Position numbers and translations under genes: made by a program
Part shown: piece by piece, positions 55,195 through 64,000 of the stretch
Position numbering within the stretch: the first letter of the stretch is position 1
How the letters are laid out: each line of letters begins with the position of its first letter
Notes under the pieces: generated by a model
Seen by the model: the letters and a program-made list of their open reading frames with translations, nothing else
Database searches by the model: none
Told to the model about the DNA's origin: nothing
NCBI GenBank assembly: GCA_004352715.1
Contig: SCFE01000113.1
Location: 1,240,896 to 1,304,895 of the forward strand
Origin: Hofstenia miamia
Lineage: Eukaryota; Xenacoelomorpha; Acoela
Direction of reading: 5' to 3'
DNA: 64,000 bases

Positions 55195-56790
55195 TTGGAA
55201 AATTTTAATTTATAATTTTTTGATTTCTTTTAGAAAAAAATTTGTAATTCTAATTCTTGAAAAATTAAAGCTGTTAATGGCAGGTTCCATACTTGAATCT
55301 GGGCTTACCGCGACTAAAAAGAGAATGTTTTGTTTACAAGTGCTACTTTCACATAGGAGATATGTTCAATAGTTTCTTAAGTTATTATCAAACATTTTTC
55401 AAAGAAACGGAGCGGTACAACTAGTATCTACTTAAGGAAATAGGAGAAATGAATGGGGCGTCGTTAATGTATTCTGCCTACCTAAATGTCATCTATTTTT
55501 GGAATAAACTTAAGGAGCCCAGTGAATACCCAATCAAATAGATAGTGTCGTCATATGGTGTATAAAAGACCACGGGAAATTTAAGGAGCGCAGAGAGAGA
55601 GACATTTTAAAAGATTTTTTGGCAACCGCGCATTTCGTGTTGTGTTGGTCTCACTTATTGGAAGTCAAGACTTCAGAAAAATTTTAGCTTTCTTCTCTTT
55701 GTTTGAATTAGAACTTTCCCAGGTAAAACGTTTGAAATTGGATTTAATTTGGTAAACTAGGAACTTCCTCTTGAAATTATTCTAACTATATAGGTTTATT
55801 GATATTTGTACAAACCTATACTTAGTGGTAAAATAAATAAGTTAGATAAGGTTTTATTTTCGATTGATATTAATTTCAAATAGCTAACATTATTCAGAAT
55901 TAATTTATTAGTACGGAGCTTTAAGGAAAGTTTATCTTTAAAACTCTCTCAGTGTGTTTTTGATTCGGCTAAAATNNNNNNNNNNNNNNNNNNNNTAGAT
56001 AAGGTTTTATTTTCGATTGATATTAATTTCAAATAGCTAACATTATTCAGAATTAATTTATTAGTACGGAGCTTTAAGGAAAGTTTATCTTTAAAACTCT
56101 CTCAGTGTGTTTTTGATTCGGCTAAAATTCCTAAGGAAAAGGTGTTTTAGGAAATTATTAAAGAAGTTTCCTTTGAAAATAGTGACTTTAAGTTTCCCTA
56201 TTTTGAGTTGTAACATTTAGTAATTTTAAAGAGAAACCTTTCCCTTATTACACTGTTAAACACATCTTTGAAGTGATCCCGAAAACTTGGAAACTTTGAA
56301 CAACAATTGTCTTAAGGAATTCTTTTAAAGGAAAATAAAACTATTAACATCTATAAATTAGAGTAAGCTTAAAGTAAGGGAGAACGGCTCCGGAGTATTA
56401 AAGCATCGTCCTCAAAACAATTGCTGTTGTCAGAAACCTTATAAGCTTGTCCTATAAATAGGTTCACATGATAACAATCACACTTAACGTTTCAAAAGCT
56501 TAATAGTTACATATTGTAATTCTCTCGTACGTACAAAATACGTTAAATTTGATTATATTTAGTGTAGAAATTATTCATCTTGAAAATAAGTGACCATAGC
56601 GTTTAGTGGTCGAATTAGAAAACCTCAAGAAATCACGAGGATAAGTTACGGGTGATTTTAATCAACGGTTTCCTTTAAATTGTAATTATATTAGATTACG
56701 TGCAAGTACTATAAAAACAAGTAGGAAAAATTGTTAATACGAAATATTAAATTCCTAAATAATAATGATTTCTGCCAATTTTGGATGATT
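55195..56790. mobile_element. Insertion inside the Tc1-like gene, with a pol II promoter-like region
   Basis: This segment interrupts the transposase. TATAAAAG at 55561-55568 is preceded by caatcaa and followed by a purine-rich leader (gcgcagagagagagac). A donor-like CAG|gtaaaa lies at 55722. This could be a solo LTR or a promoter with a non-coding first exon. Terminal TG...CA and target duplications were not identified. No protein-coding frame is present. Confidence 0.3.
55843..56128. repeat. Identical 133-bp direct repeat flanking a 20-N gap
   Basis: 55843-55975 (tagataaggttttattttcg ... gattcggctaaaat) is repeated exactly at 55996-56128, directly abutting both sides of the N run 55976-55995. 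Unmerged overlapping contig ends explain this better than biology. Confidence 0.95.
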
Positions 56791-57304
56791 TATTAGAAAT
56801 ATGACTCATCATCCATTACAATGCTAATTTCTTCAGGGGAATTGAACAATTGTCTGTAGAGTCGATCAATTCGTTGAACTTGTTTTTCTTTCTCTTTGAC
56901 TGATGGACCATTTTGCTCGGGTTAATTTAATTTAATTATCTTTGATTTTGTAGCATCATTCATGAGCTTCGAAGGCCGACCAAAACCGATTTTTCTCTCA
57001 GTGCTCCCTGAATTGTCATAGCTTTGAATAATACTGTATATTGTCGAGGGAGAAATACCCATGGAGGCAAAAAGTTCCACAATCTGACTCTTTTCATTTC
57101 TGGATGGTTTGCATAAAACTCAACGATCAGCTTGAGCATTTACTCCTCATTGGGATTATTCATATTAGAAATTATATCAATTAATCGATAATACTGTGTC
57201 ACGTGGTTCCTTTTTGACTGATTGTTTTTAATAATTCATTTGGTTGTAAATTTATTGCTTTTATTATGGCGTACTTATTTTGGCCAGTTTTTTAGTGATC
57301 ACCT

Positions 57305-58580
57305 GTTATTTTTCAGAATTGTGCATTAACTAATGACTTAATCATTCTTTGTAAATCTACTATTTGAAATTCAATACGATGTTCTTTAAGCCAAATTTTA
57401 TTCCTTCAAAAGAATGTAAGTGCCTTCTTTTTTAGCTTTTGAAAATATTCGAGAATAGCTTGAATATTGAGCTAATTCCTGATTAGCTACAAAGTACGCT
57501 TTAATTTATCATGCATATTGTAATTTTTTTCCAGCTGCAATACTGAAAGTGGTTATATTTGCTCATGTTAAGTCATTTAAAAAATGATGCAAATTTTTAA
57601 CTGATTGTCGCACCATTAATAGTTGAATCTATTTAATCATATTCGTCCTCACTTTTCAATGGCATAATCTGGGCAAATAAGTTCGCATTCAGTTAGTATT
57701 TTAGAAATGCATGGCCAAGTATTGACAAGAAATTTAGCTCACAGAGCCTTTAGGAAGGAATTCTTCTTAAAAATATTTAACAATTTCTTAAAACCATTCT
57801 TTTCTCATTTTTACTATAATTTAAATATAGTTAGAAGTTTAATTATAGGATACAACTGCTCATATTATAGAGTAACCAATAAATTAAATCAAACTAAAAT
57901 CATCTGCCGTCAGAAGACTCCAAAAACAAAAGGTCTTAGCAATTCATTTTCCAAATTGAACGTACTGAATATCTAGTTCTTATAAAAGTTAATGCCCTTT
58001 AAGAATATATGTGCTTGAACTTATAGCTTAAATAATAAATTATAAATAAATAAGAAGTATAAATAATGAATCCATGGAATATTTTCGATGAATACACTTA
58101 CATTGACGAAAGTGCGCAAGTTTCCTTGGATTTCATCACAGAAAATTTTGTGAGATTGAAAAACTAAATGTTTCTCGAAAATATTTTTATTATTTCCTTT
58201 TCTACCTAAAGTAAATTTGGAAATTTTCACTCATTTCAATGTACGTCTTCTTATTAGTGTATGCAATACAAACACAGCCAAAAGTATCACATGCCTCAAT
58301 GGATTTCTATAGAAATATATGAATTTATGAGTTATCCAATTATATGTCTAAATTGTCTGATATTTTATGAGTCATGGTTCATACCAAATCTTTTAACGGT
58401 AACACTTCATAAACTCATATACGGCAACTGGCTGTTAGTTTTTATACTTTGTATTATTAAACTCTAAAGAAATTGTCAAAGGAAAACGAACTAAAAACGA
58501 TTACATTCATTACCTTCTTAATATATTCCGAACCCCATTAAATAATTATGAAATGCTCAAATTACACTAGTTAATTCACT
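57305..58580. other. AT-rich intergenic sequence
   Basis: Frames at 57707-57976 and 58261-58467 reach 70-90 codons but show no recognisable motif and have background composition. No element ends seen. Confidence 0.4.
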
Positions 58581-58584
58581 TACA

Positions 58585-59101
58585 TTAACCCTAAACAGAA
58601 TGAGGGGCTGATTCGGCCTCTTGTCGTTTCTTTCTCCTTAACTTTGCTTGAAATCAATTTTTGGCAGATTTTTATGACTTTTCCTAAACTCTATCTGGGA
58701 ATAAGATATAGTTAAAACGAAATAACTTTTTTCGAGCATGGATTGTGCAAAGGAATAAAAAAATTCATTTAGCAAAACATTTACAAGTTTTTGGTGAAAC
58801 ATTCATTTAAAATAGTTAATGTTTTGATTGATATGGTTATATTTATACTATTAAATTGATTGAGTCATCATTGTAAGAGTTACGGTTGTCAAAAATGTTA
58901 GGATGAAAAAAATTGCGGTGGCACGACGCCTATATATTGTAGTACAATGATCAGATATTATTGATTTGATTTACCGCCTGTGGTCCAAGCATAGCAATAC
59001 AATATTGGCAAGAAAAGAGTTTATCTTGTAGAAGAAGAGGCTTAGGTTTTTGGTCAAAATACAGGTCATATCACCATCGGGAAAGGAACCAGGAGGGTTA
59101 A
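58585..59101. mobile_element. Possible piggyBac-type MITE, about 509 bp
   Basis: TTAA at 58585-58588 is followed by CCCTAAACAGAATGAGGGG. At the other end GGAACCAGGAGGG precedes TTAA at 59098-59101. TTAA duplications with CCCT/AGGG ends fit the superfamily. The inverted match is short, so chance is possible. No coding frame. Confidence 0.35.
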
Positions 59102-59104
59102 ACC

Positions 59105-60265
59105 TTAAAACTTAAAATATGTTAAGTATTCATTTGTTCGTAATATTTGCATGCAGTAATACAATAATGACTATTGACTAAATATGATTATATACCGTAT
59201 ACAAAGTTGTCTAAATTGCTAGAGGCATTGATGCTGGACCCCAAGCTGAAAAATAACACCCTTTTGGGGCTAGGCAAGGGGTTGTGTGTTGAGAAGTTCT
59301 TAATTATTTTTTTAACTAGCTTGAACATTGATCTAGAAATTTACTCAATATATGAAGAATTTAAGCGGGTGTTTTTGTTCTTCTGATAGTGTAAGTTTTT
59401 GAAGTAATATAAGTTAAATAAACAGCTTCTTTATATTTTAGTGTTCAATAAATCTTAATTTCTTTTTCACCATAATTTTTCAAAAATTTGATTAAATCAA
59501 AACCAAAGAATATGATTGTTTGGAAATTGGCAAAGATGTAGTTTAGAAGTGTATCCTTCACTGTGCCAAAATTCCTAACTTCATCTTTAATTGTTTTGAA
59601 ATAAAAGCCGGGTTATTGACATTTTACAAGTTAGAGCGTTTAAGGAAAATACGTTTCTTGCATTAGAGTGAAGTTTGTGCATGATTAATGCCCACAGCAC
59701 CCAAAACATTACTTGTATGGGGGCTTCGGATTTGATAGCACTTATTGCTGTAGTTATGTAAGCAAGGGCATACACATGATTTTCTATCGGAGGCATCTCA
59801 ATTGTGATCATCAACTTGAGTGACTAAAGCTCTTAAAATTTTCAAAACATTGAATAAATACATTCCCAAAATTCTTTTCACCACCTTATTTTACATGTTA
59901 GATAATTTTTAAATTTTTTTTGACTTAATCAAACTTATTGTGAAAAAATGGCATGGGAATTCAATCATTCCCTCCTTGCGTACACCACTATTTTTGACAC
60001 TCAGATGATTTTCTGCTAAAATTCGTGTGAAAGTTTTTCCTGAAAGCTCAACTAATTGAGGGTGCCGATGTGTTGAGTGCTATGCTGCTGCTAATGTTGC
60101 TGTAGCCTATTTAACTTCCTAAACTTACATTTAAATAATTATTCAAAATAATTTTTAGATAATAGAAAAGTTTACTGCTAATACAATACTAAACCTACAA
60201 AAAATATTAAATTTTACACATTCATATGCGTTTTTGTTGAAGAGTATGAGTTATTCAAAAGTTAA
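59105..60265. other. Intergenic sequence with two unidentified frames
   Basis: 59174-59386 (+) contains LLEALMLDPKLKNNTLLG. 59814-59587 (-) contains MPPIENHVYALAYITTAISA. Both look more protein-like than background but match no family I can name; they may be transposon debris. The rest is AT-rich. Confidence 0.3.
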
Positions 60266-60268
60266 TTT

Positions 60269-61417
60269 TTAAACATAAGGACATAACGGACATTTCTGCA
60301 CCTTAATCTTTAGATTTTGAATAAGTTTATCATCACAGCGTTCAATGAAAAAATGCTTAGTCTTTTCATTAATAAAAAACAATTGCACATCGTTGTCCCC
60401 CAAATTTTCGAAATTGTCAATATTCACAAATGGGCACTGTAATCTGTTAGAGATGCTGGTAAATTCAAACTTAGAATTTGTTATCAATGTAATATTATTA
60501 AGAGAGTAACAGCTGAGAAACACATTATTTGTGAAACTCTCATTTGTAATGTGAACTGTTTTGCCAAAAAGCTGCATACCATAATCACATCTATTTTTCA
60601 AAAGCCTATTGTTGGCTACTGAAATTTCTAGTTCATTGTTGAACACTTTATGTACTGATATAATGGAATATGCAACATTTGAATCAAATGTGTTGTTTAA
60701 AATGTTAAGATTGCCTTTCCCTGATGCGAAGTCAAAAAGGCTATAAGAGAATGCCTCATTTTCACTAACTACATTGTTTTCAAATGTGATGTTATACCTT
60801 CTGTAAGAAATTCCATATGAGTAATATGAATCAATTATTCCCCATCTTGGGAAATTTTCAGTAAATTCATTATTTTTAAATAACAACTCAATACTTGTTG
60901 TGGAGTTCAAATGAAAAATTGTACTAAGATTTCTAAAATTCATAAATGACGATTGATAGACTTGAATATTTATTGATGTTGCTACGCAGTGAAAAACACC
61001 TTCTGCGTGGAATCCATGTTCTCCTGTAAATTGACTTTCTGTAATGAACATTTCGAATCCGGCATGGTATGACGTATATGAAATGAGATTTTTATTAATC
61101 TCAACTCCTGTAATATTTTTGAGAGATATACTACCATGCACAATTGTAGGAAAACCATCATTTAAAACGAGATTTTCTAAAATTAAAAGTTTACTCTTTC
61201 CAATCTTTGGAAAAATATCATTTTTTCCAAGAGTAGCATTTTCATTAAGACCATAGATTTTTACAACACTTTCTGTGACATTAACACGTACATCTTTATT
61301 TATCAAGCATGCTGTTGAATTTATGTGCATTTCTAGAGAACATTTCTCCAACTTTAATGCCATTGTTATTGAAAGGAGAAGACAAAGTACAGCAAAATGT
61401 TCTTCAAAATTTAGCAT
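60269..61417 (-). CDS. Secreted Asn-rich parallel beta-helix-like protein, paralogue 2
   Basis: An intact single exon of 382 residues, homologous along its whole length to the 42.6-kb gene. Residues 1-20 are a signal peptide (FAVLCLLLSITMALKL). Shared landmarks are Cys26 and Cys37 at identical positions, the GLNENA.LGKND stretch, and coil repeats IELLFKNNEF, ITFENNVV, LNILNNTF, LEISVANNRL, VHITNESF and LITNSKF. DYGMQLFGKTVHITNES corresponds to DYGMQLYGKTVRIANET in the paralogue. QCPF and the C-terminal KCPLCPYV are also shared. Cys45 of paralogue 1 is absent here and an extra Cys precedes DYGMQ. There are about ten N-glycosylation sequons. The start ATG has good context (AAACC). A TATAAA on the minus strand at 61616-61611 is 199 bases upstream, comparable with 187 in the paralogue. 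It faces paralogue 1 across 16.5 kb of transposon debris. Extracellular function is unknown. Confidence 0.8.
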   Translation of the reverse strand: MLNFEEHFAVLCLLLSITMALKLEKCSLEMHINSTACLINKDVRVNVTESVVKIYGLNENATLGKNDIFPKIGKSKLLILENLVLNDGFPTIVHGSISLKNITGVEINKNLISYTSYHAGFEMFITESQFTGEHGFHAEGVFHCVATSINIQVYQSSFMNFRNLSTIFHLNSTTSIELLFKNNEFTENFPRWGIIDSYYSYGISYRRYNITFENNVVSENEAFSYSLFDFASGKGNLNILNNTFDSNVAYSIISVHKVFNNELEISVANNRLLKNRCDYGMQLFGKTVHITNESFTNNVFLSCYSLNNITLITNSKFEFTSISNRLQCPFVNIDNFENLGDNDVQLFFINEKTKHFFIERCDDKLIQNLKIKVQKCPLCPYV

Positions 61418-61610
61418 GGTTTGAAAATCAATCTTTTGTTGGTTGAAGTTTTTGAATGTATATGAATTTCACAAAACTGTGCTTGTTTACTTCTGTGATA
61501 AGCCTGTCTTATCTAGTGAGCTGAAACTCACTTTTCTTAATCAACCTATGTAATCGTGATCGAATCTGCGTTTAATTTCTTTGAATCATTGATCTCTTGA
61601 ATCTGTACAA

Positions 61611-61616
61611 TTTATA
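61611..61616 (-). promoter_or_regulatory. TATA box of the second beta-helix gene
   Basis: TATAAA on the minus strand lies 199 bases before the ATG, nearly the same distance as in the paralogue. A weak TCAATG initiator follows about 26 bases later. Confidence 0.4.
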
Positions 61617-61619
61617 ATG

Positions 61620-64000
61620 GCGTAATTCACCTCAAATGAAAATTGTACTTATTTGATGGAACTGAGTGAAATGGAACCAAAACTAGTATTAGCGATTATT
61701 TCACACCCTTGATTGCGACCAAGAATCTTTGTTTTAAAGACGACATATTATAGGCTCCTGCGAGCTGATTATTTTAGGTTTGAAACGAGTTCGAGCGGAC
61801 TTACAATTTGATTTAGATATATTTTTCTCGTTAAGCTAAGTTATATATATTCGCCTACATGTTTAGCAACCTTATATAAATGTACTAAAGAAATCAATGT
61901 TCAACTAAAAAGAGAAAGGTCGATGGATTCTTCAATGTTACAGCAGAAAAATGAAGGAAAGACATCATGACTAAAATCAGAAAAACTTTGCATTCCAATG
62001 ATATATAGCACTATATATAACGATGTTTCATGCTAGCAAGTGATATTATATCCCCTAACGTTCAAATTCAACCTGAAATATAACTCGTTGAATTTTTATT
62101 GTGAAATTGATCACTTTTATATTCCTAAAATTCATTTTGAATAATACCTTTTCAGAAGGCATTGCTTGGTATGGAACCCCTAGATCGCTCCACTTAATGT
62201 CTGAACTTGTGTTTTTTGCCTTGGCATTAGTGATCAGATTAAAAGAGAAGTGTGAAAACATATTTTCACCAATTAGGAGAATTGATTTATTAGTTGCTTA
62301 GTATGCACGAACTTAGGATTTCTTAATTGAACCAGTTTTCAACAATCTCAGAATCTCTGTGTCAAACTAACCAAAGCAGCTTACTCTAATATTGGTTCTT
62401 TTAAGCTTCCCCAAGATTCTAAATTTCATATAGAGTTGAAGCTTTGGTCTTCCCTTCCTATGTCAATCTCATTCGGCAAGCATTTTCTATGTCTATATCA
62501 TTTCAATACCATTGTCGCATGATCTAATTGATCTTCTCATGGCATTCCCATGCGCCTGCTATAATAAGTCATTTGATTGCAATGCATGCTATGAAACTAC
62601 AATTCTAAAAATATTGGCTTGAATGCATTTAATTTAAGAACAAAATAGGTATGGCCAAAAATGCAATAAATAAAATACTTGGACTTATAGTGTAGTAGGG
62701 TACATCAAATAATATTGATTTGTTGTATGAAGTACTAGATATTGAATATAAATCTAATGGATAAAATTTGCTAGTGCTTCAAAATTTACATTTATTATTA
62801 ATTTGGAAATTATAATTAAAATTTTGGTAAGTTAATTTACATTTTCATTACATTGCAAACTTGCATAGGGTGTTAGTTTTCATTGTTTGATAATGTAAAA
62901 ATGATACATTTCATACATTTAATATTTGTTATTAAAATGGAAAATTTAGAAATAATATTTCAGCCTACTGAAAATCACACGCAAATTTTTTTTTGATTTA
63001 ATAGATTATGTGAACTGTACATATTTGTTTATATACTCCTAGATCAATACCAATGACTAGATAGAAAATTACTCCTGAACATTATTTTGAAACGCGGATT
63101 TCTTTTGTTTATCTTGCCGACATGAGATGAAATCATCCTGCATTGTAAAAGAAAAATTGATTTGGGGGTGTCATATTGAAACATACTGATTTACTTTATC
63201 AAACAAACTCTTCCATAACATACAAAAAATAAAGTTATCGTTTCCNCAAATTATTACCTCTCTGTATTATATCTAGTTTTAGCTCCAAAACAAATACAAT
63301 CAAACGGATTACCGTAATTTTGTTAAATCGATGTTACACAGAAAAACCGTCATTAATATGTAATCTTTAACAGAATCAGCATGCTGTGCTTTGATCTGCT
63401 ATTTCACTCGAATTGACTTCCCAAATAGCAAGCATTGTGGGATAACCAATGGTCCATTAATGGGATCAATGGCCAATAATGGCCATTCATTTGACAACCA
63501 TAACCAACAAAACAAAAAGTATTAAAAATCTTAAGATTCTACAATTTTACAAAAAAATCATTATATTATTGTATATAATATGTGCATTGCATTAAAGTTT
63601 AATTTCAATTTTCAAAAAGTATTATTTGTCAGTTAGTTTTAGACCATTGATAGTCCGACAATGGCCCATTAATGGCATTACTCGATCGATCTGCCATGTA
63701 ACGAACAAATACTAATTATAGCCTGATCAAATTGAATTTCATAAAAAGTGAAATTACTTAAGTAGTTGATAACACAATCTAGTGTGCCAGCTCTTGTTTT
63801 TATGAGCGCTGTATAATGAATTCAATCATTTGCAGCAAGGTGTTCAATCATTAGGGTATTTGCTATACACTCTACCAACTGTGCTCTTAACTCGAGCAAT
63901 TTATACCAATTTACGAATTATAACTCATAATATAATATTGGACATCATCAGTGGCCTATTGATGGGCCATTCTCGACATCAGGGGCAACCTTAGTAATCA
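61620..64000. other. AT-rich intergenic sequence with CCATTAATGG-type palindromes at the end
   Basis: No gene recognised. From about 63447 to 63980, short related palindromic strings cluster (ggtccattaatggg, aatggccaataatggccatt, caatggcccattaatggc, cctattgatgggcc). They may be parts of a MITE running off the window. Confidence 0.4.

Larger units (their letters stand above)
54800..57300 (-). mobile_element. Tc1/mariner-like transposase gene split by a 1.6-kb insertion
   Basis: N-terminal half: ATG at 57163 (MNNPNEE, then stop), LKLIVEFYANHPEMKR, then after a frameshift SQIVELFASMGISPSTIYS and STERKIGFGRPSKLMN. It ends with VMDDESYF near 56795, the first catalytic Asp. C-terminal half: 55171-54800 with KFEQKVLVWLSISDKRISK, EVYIEKCIKRKLVPFLNEHH and YLFWPHLASAHYAKL, where His replaces the catalytic Asp of WPDLAxxHY. 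The halves are collinear but separated by about 1.6 kb of unrelated sequence. A terminal-repeat-like sequence (ctggccaaaataagtacgcc, minus strand) lies near 57275. Non-functional. Confidence 0.7.

Overview
This is AT-rich eukaryotic DNA from a metazoan, most likely an invertebrate. The reasons are spliceosomal introns with GT/AG sites, TATA/initiator promoters, AATAAA signals, (AT)n microsatellites and a dense mixture of decayed animal transposons. Several element types (IS630/Tc1/mariner, Penelope-like, hAT, pogo-like) and a TCAGTT initiator 30 bp from a TATA box would fit an arthropod, but the species cannot be named. No bacterial, organellar, CRISPR, rRNA or tRNA feature was seen. Six runs of N interrupt the window (4710-5055, 6664-6728, 33607-34606, 47148-47862, 52019-53018, 55976-55995), plus single N bases.

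Likely host genes are few. (1) A three-exon gene at 15103-17635 encodes a secreted DUF2961/GH172-type protein of about 716 residues with a complete reading frame. (2) Two intact intronless paralogues at 42592-43770 (+) and 60269-61417 (-) encode secreted, Asn-rich, heavily glycosylatable proteins. They look like right-handed parallel beta-helices with a C-terminal CPLC motif, and they are the best candidate for an undescribed family. (3) A phase-consistent set of two tiny exons plus a third at 7961-8843 is a probable unidentified gene. (4) A THAP-like exon lies at 14584-14814. (5) A GC-richer patch near 12,500 holds a perfect DR1 nuclear-receptor element and a CCAAT box.

Mobile DNA by region: 1-3276 is a hAT element with internal duplication. 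5.1-7.6 kb holds two Penelope-like elements arranged tail to tail, one split by a 5'-truncated farnesyl diphosphate synthase copy. 18.2-19.7 kb is a decayed element of a family common in arthropods. 21.2-22.5 kb is an end-to-end mariner-like element. 23.4-26.1 kb is a retroelement with a probable restriction-like endonuclease. 28.8-33.3 kb combines a minus-strand gag, a LINE and a plus-strand Ty3/gypsy pol. 33.6-36.9 kb holds a gap-interrupted mariner, a hAT-like MITE and a large palindromic MITE. 38.8-40.3 kb is a Tc1 element with duplicated C-terminus. 44.6-51.3 kb has LINE fragments and a hAT element with perfect 8-bp target duplications. 53.6-57.3 kb has pogo-like and Tc1-like remnants, the latter split by a TATA-containing insert.

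The overall picture is a transposon graveyard holding a few isolated secreted-protein genes. Most transposase and polymerase frames are broken, while the GH172 gene and the two beta-helix genes are fully open, which suggests that they are under selection. No operon-like cooperation is visible. At least one N run (55976-55995) is flanked by an identical 133-bp repeat and is probably an assembly artefact.
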